A stretch of 64,000 nt of DNA from the NCBI GenBank assembly GCA_963795795.1, contig CAWCJS010000034.1, positions 620,001-684,000 of the forward strand, written 5' to 3'. Positions 1-7,198 of this stretch are shown here, piece by piece. Source of the stretch: Palsa-504 sp963795795 (GTDB taxonomy: Bacteria > Actinomycetota > Actinomycetes > Streptosporangiales > Streptosporangiaceae). Numbering within the stretch: position 1 is the first letter of the stretch; each line of letters begins with the position of its first letter. A model generated the notes under the pieces. It did not search any database, was not told the DNA's origin, and worked only from the letters and a program-made list of their open reading frames with translations. Made by a program: the position numbers and the translations under genes.

Positions 1-265
1 TGGCGGTCTTGTCGCCCTCGGCCGCCCGGATCGCCGGTTCCATGGTGGACGCGGCGGCCAGCGTGCGGCCCACGGTGTCGTCGACGATCTGCGCGAACAT
101 ATGCCGGGCCGACCGGTTGACCACCAGCCGCGGCCGGCTCGGGGTGCCCGCGACCTTCTTGCGTACCCTCAGGTGACGGCGCGCGCGCGCGGCCGCGGAC
201 AGCTGCGTGTGCGGACGCACCCGCCCGGTGGCGCGTGCGTGCGACCTGGTCTTGGTCCCAGCCAT
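1..265 (-). CDS. rplR: 50S ribosomal protein L18, C-terminal part cut by window edge
   Basis: The minus-strand reading from the ATG at 263-265 gives MAGTKTRSHARATGRVRPHT, then a basic stretch and VVNRSARHMFAQIVDDTVGR. This is the 5S-rRNA-binding L18 fold. About 88 residues are visible of a usual 115-130, and the rest lies beyond position 1. It starts three bases after the rplF stop, the normal L6-L18 order of the spc operon. L18 docks 5S rRNA with L5 in the central protuberance of the large subunit. Confidence 0.95.
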   Translation of the reverse strand, partial: MAGTKTRSHARATGRVRPHTQLSAAARARRHLRVRKKVAGTPSRPRLVVNRSARHMFAQIVDDTVGRTLAAASTMEPAIRAAEGDKTA

Positions 266-268
266 GGC

Positions 269-805
269 CTACTTCCCAGCCTTCCCGACCTTGCGGCGGA
301 TCTTCTCGCCTTGATACCGCACGCCCTTGCCCTTATAGGGGTCCGGCTTGCGGAGCTTGCGGATCTGCGCAGCGATCTCGCCGACCGCCTGCTTGTCGAT
401 CCCCTCCACCACGAACCTGGTGGGCGCCTCGACCCGGAAGGTGATTCCCTCCGGGGGATGGATGGTCACCGGGTGGCTGAAGCCGAGCGCGAACTCCAGG
501 TCGCTGCCCTTGGCCTGAACCCGGTAGCCGACGCCCACGATCTCGAGCGTCTTGCTGTAGCCGTCGGTAACGCCGGTGACCATGTTCGCGATCAGCGTCC
601 GGGACAGGCCGTGCAGCGCACGGACAGGCCCGTCGTCGTTCGGCCTGGTCACCCGGATGACGCCGTCCTCGCGCACGACGTCGATGGGGTCGGCGACGGT
701 GTGCCGCAGCGTGCCCTTCGGGCCCTGCACGGTGACGTCGCGCCCCTCGACGGTGACCTGCACCCCGCTGGGGATGGTCACGGGGAGCCGCCCGATTCTC
801 GACAT
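269..805 (-). CDS. rplF: 50S ribosomal protein L6
   Basis: The 178-residue product begins MSRIGRLPVTIPSGVQVTVE and ends in a basic tail (KIRRKVGKAGK), as L6 does. It contains the two repeated L6 domains and the C-terminal signature region around PDPYKGKGVRYQGEKI. L6 sits near the factor-binding site of the large subunit. It is 13 bases downstream of rpsH and 3 bases upstream of rplR, so it is co-transcribed in the spc operon. Length is normal. Confidence 0.98.
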   Translation of the reverse strand: MSRIGRLPVTIPSGVQVTVEGRDVTVQGPKGTLRHTVADPIDVVREDGVIRVTRPNDDGPVRALHGLSRTLIANMVTGVTDGYSKTLEIVGVGYRVQAKGSDLEFALGFSHPVTIHPPEGITFRVEAPTRFVVEGIDKQAVGEIAAQIRKLRKPDPYKGKGVRYQGEKIRRKVGKAGK

Positions 806-818
806 AGCAGCTCCTCCC

Positions 819-1217
819 TTACCAGACGTAGGCGAGGACTTCCCCGCCCACGCCCCGCTTCTTGGCTTGCTTGTCGGTCAACAGCCCGCCCGACGTGGAG
901 ATGATCGCCACGCCGAGGCCGCCGAGCACCCTGGGCAGGTTGTCCTTCTTCGCGTAGACGCGCAGCCCCGGCTTGGAGACCCGCTTGATGCCCGCGATGG
1001 AGCGCTCGCGCGAGTTCCCGTACTTCAGGGTGATCACGAGGCTCCTGCCGACCTCGGCGTCTTCGACGCGCCAGGCGGCGATGTAACCCTCCTGCTGGAG
1101 GATCTCCGCGATGTGGGACTTGATCTTCGAATACGGCATGCCCACGGAGTCGTGGTACGCCGAGTTCGCGTTCCGCAGACGCGTGAGCATGTCTGCGATC
1201 GGATCGGTCATTGACAT
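819..1217 (-). CDS. rpsH: 30S ribosomal protein S8
   Basis: The ATG at 1215-1217 gives MSMTDPIADMLTRLRNANSA and a 132-residue protein, the normal S8 length. The frame stays open upstream but the extra residues are unlike S8, so this start was chosen. The C-terminal signature STSGGLLTDKQAKKRGVGGE is intact. S8 binds helix 21 of 16S rRNA in the platform and in many bacteria represses its own operon. It lies between rpsN and rplF. Confidence 0.97.
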   Translation of the reverse strand: MSMTDPIADMLTRLRNANSAYHDSVGMPYSKIKSHIAEILQQEGYIAAWRVEDAEVGRSLVITLKYGNSRERSIAGIKRVSKPGLRVYAKKDNLPRVLGGLGVAIISTSGGLLTDKQAKKRGVGGEVLAYVW

Positions 1218-1299
1218 GGCCAGCTGGCCTTCCTCACCGCGGTTTCCCCTGCGGGACCTGCGGTGTTCGCTTGCTTTGAGTTCTTCACGGGTCTGGTCG

Positions 1300-1485
1300 T
1301 TACCAGCTCGACTTGGTGATGCCGGGCAGTTCGCCGCGGTGCGCCATCGTGCGGAAGCAGATCCGGCACAGGCCGAACCTGCGGTAGACCGCACGCGGCC
1401 GCCCGCAGCGGGCGCACCGCGTGTACCCCCGCACCTGGAACTTGGGGGTCCGCTTCTGCTTGACCACCAACGCCTTCTTCGCCAT
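1300..1485 (-). CDS. rpsN: 30S ribosomal protein S14, zinc type (short form)
   Basis: A 61-residue protein with two CxxC pairs (CARC near residue 24 and CRIC near residue 40), the zinc ribbon of the short C+ form of S14 (often called RpsZ/rpsN1). It starts MAKKALVVKQKRTPKFQVRG. It follows rplE by three bases, as is standard. Many actinobacteria keep a second, zinc-free S14 elsewhere under Zur control; none is visible here. Confidence 0.97.
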   Translation of the reverse strand: MAKKALVVKQKRTPKFQVRGYTRCARCGRPRAVYRRFGLCRICFRTMAHRGELPGITKSSW

Positions 1486-1488
1486 TTG

Positions 1489-2061
1489 TCACCCCTCCCT
1501 GAAGGGGAAGCCGAGCCGCCGCAGCAGGGCGCGACCTTCGGCGTCGTTGGTTGCGGTGGTCACGAGCGTGATGTCCATCCCGCGCTGCCTGTCCACCTTG
1601 TCCGGGTCGATCTCGTGGAACATGACCTGCTCGGTCAGGCCGAACGTGTAGTTCCCGTGACCGTCGAACTGCTTGTCGGACAGGCCGCGGAAGTCGCGGA
1701 TCCGGGGCAGCGCGATCGAGAGCAGACGGTCGAGGAACTCCCACATGCGGTCGCCGCGCAGCGTGGTGTGCGCGCCGATGGGCATGCCCTCGCGCAGCTT
1801 GAACTGCGCCACCGACCGCTTCGCCTTGGCCACCGCCGGCTTCTGGCCGGTGATCGTGGCCAGGTCGCGCACCGCCCCCTCGATGAGCTTGGCGTCCCTG
1901 GCCGCCTCGCCGACGCCCATGTTGACCACGATCTTGACCAGCCCGGGAATCTGCATCACGTTGCGGTACCCGAACTCTTCCCTGAGCGCGGGGGCGATCT
2001 CCTCCCGGTAGCGCGCCTTGAGGCGCGGCACCGGGGGCGCCTGCACCGTCTCGGTGGTCAT
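1489..2061 (-). CDS. rplE: 50S ribosomal protein L5
   Basis: A 190-residue protein with the L5 core IPGLVKIVVNMGVGEAARDA and the C-terminal MDITLVTTATNDAEGRALLR. The N-terminal leader (MTTETVQAPPVPRLKARYRE) is slightly longer than in E. coli, as usual in actinobacteria. L5 binds 5S rRNA and contacts P-site tRNA. Its start codon overlaps the rplX stop by one base, suggesting translational coupling. Confidence 0.98.
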   Translation of the reverse strand: MTTETVQAPPVPRLKARYREEIAPALREEFGYRNVMQIPGLVKIVVNMGVGEAARDAKLIEGAVRDLATITGQKPAVAKAKRSVAQFKLREGMPIGAHTTLRGDRMWEFLDRLLSIALPRIRDFRGLSDKQFDGHGNYTFGLTEQVMFHEIDPDKVDRQRGMDITLVTTATNDAEGRALLRRLGFPFREG

Positions 2062-2381
2062 CAGATGTCCCTCCCGCTCGGCCGGGCGACGCGGATCTTG
2101 TTGCCGTCTTCGTCGATCCGGTAGCCGACCCGGGCCGCCCGCTTGGTCTCGGGGTCGGCCAGCTGGACGTTGCTCACGTCGATGGGCGCTTCCTCATGCG
2201 TGATGCCACCCTCCTTGGAGCCGCGCCGGCCCTGATAGGTGACCTTCTTGTTCTTCTTGACCACGTTGACCCCCTGGACGAGGACCTTGCCCCGCTCCGG
2301 GTAGGCCGCGATGACCAGGCCAGTACGGCCCTTGTCACGGCCGGCTACCACGATCACGTGATCGTTCTTCTTGATCTTCAT
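2061..2381 (-). CDS. rplX: 50S ribosomal protein L24
   Basis: A 106-residue protein starting MKIKKNDHVIVVAGRDKGRT, the KOW-motif signature of L24, an early assembly initiator of the large subunit that binds the 5' end of 23S rRNA. It lies immediately after rplN with no gap and overlaps rplE by one base. Length is normal. Confidence 0.98.
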   Translation of the reverse strand: MKIKKNDHVIVVAGRDKGRTGLVIAAYPERGKVLVQGVNVVKKNKKVTYQGRRGSKEGGITHEEAPIDVSNVQLADPETKRAARVGYRIDEDGNKIRVARPSGRDI

Positions 2382-2750
2382 CTAGAGCACCTCCGGCGCC
2401 AGCGAGATGATCCGCATGAAGCGCTTCTCGCGCAGCTCGCGGCCGACGGGGCCGAAGATGCGGGTCCCGCGCGGGTCACCGCCGTCCCTGATCAGCACCG
2501 CGGCGTTCTCATCGAACCGGATGTAGGAGCCGTCGCCGCGGCGGCGTTCCTTGCGGGTGCGCACCACGACCGCCTTGACGACATCGCCCTTCTTCACTCC
2601 GGCACCGGGAAGGGCATCCTTCACCGTGGCCACGATGACGTCACCGATGCCTGCGTATCGCCGACCGCTGCCGCCGAGCACACGGATGCACAAGATCTCC
2701 TTGGCACCCGTGTTGTCGGCGACCTTGAGTCGCGACTCCTGCTGGATCAC
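2382..2750 (-). CDS. rplN: 50S ribosomal protein L14
   Basis: A 122-residue protein starting MIQQESRLKVADNTGAKEIL with the L14 signature around YIRFDENAAVLIRDGGDPRG. L14 forms part of the intersubunit bridge and is the docking site for the silencing factor RsfS. It is 45 bases downstream of rpsQ, the largest gap inside this part of the operon. Length is exactly typical. Confidence 0.98.
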   Translation of the reverse strand: MIQQESRLKVADNTGAKEILCIRVLGGSGRRYAGIGDVIVATVKDALPGAGVKKGDVVKAVVVRTRKERRRGDGSYIRFDENAAVLIRDGGDPRGTRIFGPVGRELREKRFMRIISLAPEVL

Positions 2751-2795
2751 GTCAACTCCTGCTATCTACGCCGGCATCGGAGCCCGGCGGAACGA

Positions 2796-3080
2796 TTACT
2801 TGGCCCTCTCGAGGATCTCGGCTACCCGCCAGCGCTTAGTCGCCGACAGCGGCCGCGTCTCCATCAGCAGCACCCGGTCACCCACGCCGCAGGCGTTGGT
2901 GGCGTCGTGCGCCTTGTACTTCTTGGTACGGCGCAAGACCTTGCCGTACTTGGGGTGCTTGACGTGATCCTCGACCACGACGACGACGGTCTTATCCATC
3001 TTGTCGCTGACCACGATGCCTTCCCTGCCCTTGCGGTAACCCCGTGCCGTCACGGCACCGCCCGCGGCGTCCTCGCTCAC
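2796..3080 (-). CDS. rpsQ: 30S ribosomal protein S17
   Basis: A 94-residue protein with the S17 OB-fold signature GDRVLLMETRPLSATKRWRV near the C-terminus. The first 15 or so residues (MSEDAAGGAVTARGYRKGRE) are an actinobacterial extension. S17 is a primary 16S rRNA binder. Its ATG overlaps the stop of rpmC by four bases (ATGA), indicating coupled translation. Confidence 0.97.
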   Translation of the reverse strand: MSEDAAGGAVTARGYRKGREGIVVSDKMDKTVVVVVEDHVKHPKYGKVLRRTKKYKAHDATNACGVGDRVLLMETRPLSATKRWRVAEILERAK

Positions 3081-3382
3081 TCGTCCGCCTCCTCAGCCTC
3101 GTCATCCTCGGTGCCGACCTCAGCCGCGCGGACGGCTGGCGCCCCCGCCTCGGGTTCGTCCGACTCCTCGATCAAGGTGATGATCCCGAGCTCGCGCTCG
3201 CGCATCACCGTGTAGATACGGGCGATTTCCTTGCGGACGGCGCGTAGCCTGCCGTGGCTCTCCAGCTGCCCGGTGGCGCCCTGGAAGCGCAGGTTGAACA
3301 GCTCGGCCTTCGCCTCGGCCAGCTTGGACTGCAGTTCCTCCTCGGTGGACACGCGCAGCTGCGCGGTCAGGCCGCTAGCCAT
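3077..3382 (-). CDS. rpmC: 50S ribosomal protein L29 with acidic C-terminal tail
   Basis: The first 70 residues are ordinary L29, including LRFQGATGQLESHGRLRAVRK, which lies at the peptide exit tunnel. The protein is 101 residues where L29 is usually 65-75. The extra C-terminal part is strongly acidic (ESDEPEAG, then EDDEAEEADE), a feature of some actinobacterial L29 proteins. The ATG at 3380-3382 shares its A with the TGA of the last mini-ORF upstream (TGATG). The GGTGAGGG just upstream is the probable ribosome-binding site. Confidence 0.95.
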   Translation of the reverse strand: MASGLTAQLRVSTEEELQSKLAEAKAELFNLRFQGATGQLESHGRLRAVRKEIARIYTVMRERELGIITLIEESDEPEAGAPAVRAAEVGTEDDEAEEADE

Positions 3383-3459
3383 CAGCCCTCACCAAACTCT
3401 CGCTTGACTATCTCGGCCATGTCAGCTGGCAGAGCATGGGGAGCTTGCATCTTTGACAT
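3382..3459 (-). CDS. 25-codon mini-ORF, second copy (L16-tail peptide)
   Basis: Reading MSKMQAPHALPADMAEIVKR then EFGEG and TGA. The last nine residues IVKREFGEG equal the C-terminus of L16. It starts at TGATG shared with the previous mini-ORF and ends at TGATG shared with rpmC. The sequence shows an open frame with a ribosome-binding site (GGTGAGGG); whether a stable peptide is made is unknown. I do not recognise any family. It may only be a by-product of the repeat that keeps translation flowing into rpmC. Confidence 0.5.
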   Translation of the reverse strand: MSKMQAPHALPADMAEIVKREFGEG

Positions 3460-3536
3460 CAGCCCTCACCAAACTCTCGCTTGACTATCTCGGCCATGTC
3501 AGCTGGCAGAGCATGGGGAGCTTGCATCTTTGACAT
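3459..3536 (-). CDS. 25-codon mini-ORF, first copy (L16-tail peptide)
   Basis: Identical to the following copy: 25 codons ending IVKREFGEG, the L16 tail. Its ATG overlaps the rplP stop codon by one base (TGATG), so ribosomes ending L16 could re-initiate here. The unit length of 77 is not a multiple of three, but because stop and start share one base each unit is a self-contained 78-nt ORF. No known function; expression is inferred only from the coupled junctions. Confidence 0.5.
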   Translation of the reverse strand: MSKMQAPHALPADMAEIVKREFGEG

Positions 3537-3955
3537 CAGCCCTCACCAAACTCTCGCTTGACTATCCGGCACTTCATGGGGAGCTTGTGTACCGCGCGCC
3601 GCAGCGCCTCCCTGGCTACCTGCTCAGACACCCCGGACATCTCGAACATGACCCGGCCCGGCTTGACGTTGGCGATCCACCACTCCGGTGAGCCCTTGCC
3701 TGAACCCATGCGCGTCTCGGCGGGCTTCTTGGTCAGCGGCCGGTCCGGGTAGATGTTGATCCACACCTTGCCGCCACGGCGGATGTGCCTGGTCATGGCG
3801 ATACGCGCGGCCTCAATCTGCCGGTTGGTCACGTACGCGTGCTCGAGGGCCTGGATCCCGTACTCACCGAACGAGACCTCCGTCCCCCCGGTGGCGTTGC
3901 CGGTCCGGTGCGGACGGTGCTGCTTGCGGTGCTTGACCCTGCGCGGAATGAGCAT
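3536..3955 (-). CDS. rplP: 50S ribosomal protein L16
   Basis: A 139-residue protein starting MLIPRRVKHRKQHRPHRTGN with the L16 signatures KVWINIYPDRPLTKKPAETR and MGSGKGSPEWWIANVKPGR. L16 organises the A-site and peptidyl-transferase region. It follows rpsC by three bases. Its last 31 nucleotides are the seed of the tandem repeat downstream. In ordinary actinobacterial operons rplP abuts rpmC directly, so the 154 bp between them here is an insertion. Confidence 0.98.
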   Translation of the reverse strand: MLIPRRVKHRKQHRPHRTGNATGGTEVSFGEYGIQALEHAYVTNRQIEAARIAMTRHIRRGGKVWINIYPDRPLTKKPAETRMGSGKGSPEWWIANVKPGRVMFEMSGVSEQVAREALRRAVHKLPMKCRIVKREFGEG

Positions 3956-3958
3956 GTC

Positions 3959-4717
3959 CTAGCCCTCCTCACCCGCGGTCTCGGCCGGACGGCGGCCGCG
4001 GCGGCCCGCGCCCTGCGGCTCGCGCGGGCGCTGGGTCCGCTGCGCCGCGGCGGCCCGCAGCGCAGCCTGCTGCGCCTCGCGGCCGGCCCGGCTGGTCGGC
4101 GCCTCGCCCCGGTAGATCCAGACCTTTACGCCGATCCGGCCGAAGGTCGTCCGGGCCTCGTAGAAGCCGTAGTCGATGTCCGCGCGCAGCGTGTGCAGCG
4201 GCACCCGGCCCTCGCGGTAGAACTCGGACCGCGACATCTCGGCGCCGCCGAGGCGGCCCGAGCACTGGACCCGGATCCCCTTGGCGCCGCCCTTCATCGC
4301 GCTCTGGATCGCCTTGCGCATGGCCCGCCGGAACGAGACCCGGCTGGACAGCTGCTCGGCGACACCCTGCGCAACCAGCTGCGCGTCGGTCTCCGGGTTC
4401 TTCACCTCGAGGATGTTCAGCTGGATCTGCTTGTTCGTCAGCTTCTCCAGGTCGCCGCGGATGCGGTCGGCCTCGGCGCCGCGGCGCCCGATGACGATCC
4501 CCGGGCGGGCGGTGTGGATGTCCACCCGGACCCGGTCCCTGGTCCGCTCGATCTCGACCTTGGAGATGCCGGCCCGCTCCATGCCGCGCTGCAGCATCTT
4601 ACGGATCGCCACGTCCTCGGCCACGTACTCCTTGTACAGCTTGTCGGCGTACCAGCGGCTCTTGAAGTCGGTGGTGATGCCGAGCCGGAACCCGTGCGGG
4701 TTCACCTTCTGGCCCAC
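3959..4717 (-). CDS. rpsC: 30S ribosomal protein S3
   Basis: The product begins with a GTG-encoded residue then GQKVNPHGFRLGITTDFKSR, the invariant S3 N-terminus, so the GTG at 4715-4717 is the start. It has the KH domain (DIHTARPGIVIGRRGAEADR) and the C-terminal S3 domain (GRVPLHTLRADIDYGFYEAR). The 252-residue length includes an Ala/Arg/Gln-rich C-terminal extension typical of actinobacteria. The start overlaps the rplV stop by one base (TAGTG). S3 lines the mRNA entry channel. Confidence 0.97.
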   Translation of the reverse strand: MGQKVNPHGFRLGITTDFKSRWYADKLYKEYVAEDVAIRKMLQRGMERAGISKVEIERTRDRVRVDIHTARPGIVIGRRGAEADRIRGDLEKLTNKQIQLNILEVKNPETDAQLVAQGVAEQLSSRVSFRRAMRKAIQSAMKGGAKGIRVQCSGRLGGAEMSRSEFYREGRVPLHTLRADIDYGFYEARTTFGRIGVKVWIYRGEAPTSRAGREAQQAALRAAAAQRTQRPREPQGAGRRGRRPAETAGEEG

Positions 4718-5070
4718 TAGCGGGTCCCTCCCTCGGCGTCGTCGGAGACGATGACCGTGATGTGGCTGGTGCGCTTGTAGATCCGGTAGCCGCGGCCTTG
4801 CGCGCGCGGCCTGAAGCGCTTGAGCGTCGGCCCCTCGTCGACCCAGGCGCGGCGGACCCACAGCATGTCCCGGTCCGCGCGCCCGCCGCGGGCGTCCGCG
4901 TTGGCGATCGCGCTGGCGAGCACCTTGCCGACCGGGTCGCTGGCCGACTGAGGCGCGAAGGCCAGCACGGCCGTGGCCTCGTCGGCGGGCAGCCCGCGGA
5001 TCAGGTCCACCACCCGGCGGGCCTTCCGCGGCGTGACGCGGACGTACCGCGCCATGGCCCTGGCTTCCAT
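4717..5070 (-). CDS. rplV: 50S ribosomal protein L22
   Basis: MEARAMARYVRVTPRKARRV begins the protein, and DEGPTLKRFRPRAQGRGYRI is the L22 signature whose loop lines the exit tunnel. Two ATG codons lie in a row. The second (5068-5070) was chosen because the AGGAGG sequence is only one base from the first. The product is 117 residues, normal for L22. Confidence 0.95.
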   Translation of the reverse strand: MEARAMARYVRVTPRKARRVVDLIRGLPADEATAVLAFAPQSASDPVGKVLASAIANADARGGRADRDMLWVRRAWVDEGPTLKRFRPRAQGRGYRIYKRTSHITVIVSDDAEGGTR

Positions 5071-5088
5071 CATTCCTCCTGAGTCCGC

Positions 5089-5367
5089 CTAGCGGCGGCT
5101 GCGCCGGTCGTCTTTGACGTGACTGCGGAAAGTCCGCGTGGGTGCGAACTCGCCGAGTTTGTGGCCCACCATCGACTCGGTGATGAACACCGGGATGTGC
5201 TTCCTGCCGTCGTGAACGGCGATCGTGTGCCCCAGCATCGCCGGCACGATCATGGAGCGCCTGGACCACGTCCTGATGACGGTCTTGGTGCCCCTCTCGT
5301 TCTGCACGTCCACCTTCTTGATCAGGTGGTCGTCCACGAAGGGGCCCTTCTTAAGGCTACGAGGCAT
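5089..5367 (-). CDS. rpsS: 30S ribosomal protein S19
   Basis: A 92-residue protein starting MPRSLKKGPFVDDHLIKKVD with the C-terminal signature VGHKLGEFAPTRTFRSHVKD. S19 pairs with S13 in the head of the small subunit. It is 12 bases from rplB and 18 from rplV in the S10 operon. Normal length and sequence. Confidence 0.98.
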   Translation of the reverse strand: MPRSLKKGPFVDDHLIKKVDVQNERGTKTVIRTWSRRSMIVPAMLGHTIAVHDGRKHIPVFITESMVGHKLGEFAPTRTFRSHVKDDRRSRR

Positions 5368-5379
5368 TACCTGCTGCTC

Positions 5380-6213
5380 CTACCGCTTGTTCCGGCCACG
5401 GCGACGGCTGATCAGCCGGTCACTGGGCTTGTGTGCCCGCCGGGTCCGGCCCTCCGGCTGGCCCCACGGGCTGACCGGATGGCGCCCGCCGGAGCTCTTG
5501 CCCTCGCCGCCGCCCAGCGGATGGTCAACGGGGTTCATGGCGACGCCGCGCACCGAGGGCCGACGCCCCTTCCACCTGCTGCGGCCGGCCTTGCCGAGCT
5601 TGACGTTGCCCTGCTCGGCGTTGCCGACCTCGCCGACCGTGGCCCGGCAGGTCGCGTCGACCCGCCGGATCTCGCCGGACGGCATCCGGAGCTGGGCGTA
5701 GCCGCCCTCCTTGGCCAGCAGTTGCACGCCGGCGCCCGCCGACCGCGCGATCTTCGCCCCGCCGCCGGGTCGTAGCTCGATAGCGTGCACCACGGTGCCC
5801 GTCGGGATGCTGCGCAGCGGCAGGGAGTTGCCCGGCTTGATGTCCGCGCCCGGGCCGCTCTCTACGCGGTCGCCGGCGGACAGGCCCTGCGGGCAGATGA
5901 TGTAGCGCTTCTCGCCGTCCGCGTAGTGCAGCAGCGCGATCCGGGCGGTCCGGTTCGGGTCGTACTCGATGTAGGCGACCTTGGCGGGCACGCCGTCCTT
6001 GTCCGCGCGCCGGAAGTCGATGAGCCGGTAGGACCGCTTGTGGCCGCCGCCCTGATGCCTGGCGGTGACGCGGCCGTGCACGTTCCTGCCGCCTTGCGAG
6101 TGCAGCGGGCGCACCAGCGACTTCTCCGGCTCGGTCCTGGTGACCTCGGCGAAGTCGGAACCGCTCGCCCCGCGCCGGCCAGGGGTGGTCGGCTTGTACT
6201 TACGGATAGCCAT
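5380..6213 (-). CDS. rplB: 50S ribosomal protein L2
   Basis: A 277-residue protein beginning MAIRKYKPTTPGRRGASGSD and carrying the C-terminal signature VRGVAMNPVDHPLGGGEGKS. This includes the conserved histidine region near the peptidyl-transferase centre. L2 is needed for subunit joining. It lies 17 bases after rplW in the S10 operon. Length is typical. Confidence 0.98.
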   Translation of the reverse strand: MAIRKYKPTTPGRRGASGSDFAEVTRTEPEKSLVRPLHSQGGRNVHGRVTARHQGGGHKRSYRLIDFRRADKDGVPAKVAYIEYDPNRTARIALLHYADGEKRYIICPQGLSAGDRVESGPGADIKPGNSLPLRSIPTGTVVHAIELRPGGGAKIARSAGAGVQLLAKEGGYAQLRMPSGEIRRVDATCRATVGEVGNAEQGNVKLGKAGRSRWKGRRPSVRGVAMNPVDHPLGGGEGKSSGGRHPVSPWGQPEGRTRRAHKPSDRLISRRRGRNKR

Positions 6214-6230
6214 GTCTCGTCGCGTCTCCC

Positions 6231-6533
6231 TTAACCGACCGAGCCGCCGAATATGTCGATCCTGTCCCCCGCGGCGAGGGTCACGATCGCCCGCTTGGTG
6301 TCCGGCCGCTGGCCCCAGCCGTAGCGGGTGCGCCTGCGCTTGCCCGGGCGGTTCACGGTGTTGACCCCGGTCACCTTGACCCCGAACACGGCCTCGACCG
6401 CGAGCCTGATCTGGGTCTTGTTGGCTCCGGGGGCGACGATGAACGTGTACTTGCCCTCGTCGAGCAGCCCGTAGCTCTTCTCGGAGACCACCGGCCGCAG
6501 CAGGATGTCCCTGGGGTTGTTGTCCCGGCTCAC
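6231..6533 (-). CDS. rplW: 50S ribosomal protein L23
   Basis: A 100-residue protein with the L23 pattern DILLRPVVSEKSYGLLDEGK and VEAVFGVKVTGVNTVNRPGK. L23 sits at the tunnel exit and docks trigger factor and SRP. Its ATG overlaps the rplD stop by four bases (ATGA), so the two are translationally coupled. Confidence 0.97.
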   Translation of the reverse strand: MSRDNNPRDILLRPVVSEKSYGLLDEGKYTFIVAPGANKTQIRLAVEAVFGVKVTGVNTVNRPGKRRRTRYGWGQRPDTKRAIVTLAAGDRIDIFGGSVG

Positions 6534-7198
6534 TGGTCTGTCCCCTTCACTGACCTGGTCACGAACGCCGCCAGGGCCTGCTCAGTGAAGACCACGTGGT
6601 CGCTGGCCAGCACGTCATAGGTGTTGAGCTGGTCCTCGGCCAGGACGTGGACGCCCGGCACGTTCCGCAACGACTTCCAGGTGAGCTCGTCGTCGCGATG
6701 CGCGACCACCAGGACTCGTAGCGGGCGGCCCAGCGACCCACCGGGATTAACTGCCCCGGTCAGCACGGCCACCGCGTCCCTGGTCCTGGGCGCGTCGCCG
6801 TCGACGAAGCCGCTGACCACCAGGACCCGGCCGTGGCTGAGCCGGTCGGACAGCGCGCCGCGCAGCGCGGCCGCCTTCATCTTCTTCGGCGTGCGCTGCG
6901 CGTAAGAGCGCGGTACCGGACCGTGCGAGACACCGCCGCCTGTGTAATGGGGGGCCCGCAGGGAGCCCTGGCGGGCGCGTCCCGTGCCCTTCTGCCGGTA
7001 GGGCTTCTTGCCGCCGCCGCGGACCTGGCCGCGGGTCTTGGCGGCGTGCGTGCCCTGCCTGGCCGCCGCCTGCTGCGCCACCACGACCTGGTGGATCAGC
7101 GGCACGTTCACCTTGGCGGAGAAGATCTCCTCGGGCAGCTCGACAGTCCTGTCACTGTCACCCTGGCCTGACGGCGTGATGACGGGGATGGCGGTCAT
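6530..7198 (-). CDS. rplD: 50S ribosomal protein L4
   Basis: A 222-residue protein with the L4 loop signature RGQVRGGGKKPYRQKGTGRA that reaches into the exit tunnel, and a C-terminal half with DVLASDHVVFTEQALAAFVT. L4 is a large-subunit assembly protein and in gamma-proteobacteria autoregulates the S10 operon; such control is not evident here. It overlaps both rplC and rplW by four bases. Confidence 0.97.
   Translation of the reverse strand: MTAIPVITPSGQGDSDRTVELPEEIFSAKVNVPLIHQVVVAQQAAARQGTHAAKTRGQVRGGGKKPYRQKGTGRARQGSLRAPHYTGGGVSHGPVPRSYAQRTPKKMKAAALRGALSDRLSHGRVLVVSGFVDGDAPRTRDAVAVLTGAVNPGGSLGRPLRVLVVAHRDDELTWKSLRNVPGVHVLAEDQLNTYDVLASDHVVFTEQALAAFVTRSVKGTDQ

Larger units (their letters stand above)
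3381..3565 (-). repeat. 77-bp tandem repeat built from the 3' end of rplP (two full units plus 31 bp)
   Basis: Copies begin at 3381, 3458 and 3535 with exact 77-bp spacing. The first two are complete and identical by eye. The third is only the first 31 bp on the plus strand, and it is the real 3' end of rplP. Each unit, read on the minus strand, contains a 46-nt spacer and then this 31-nt rplP end with the GGTGAGGG ribosome-binding site and the TGATG junction. A further 13-nt piece of the spacer (CAAGCTCCCCATG) also matches rplP just upstream, so the unit arose from this locus. Confidence 0.95.
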
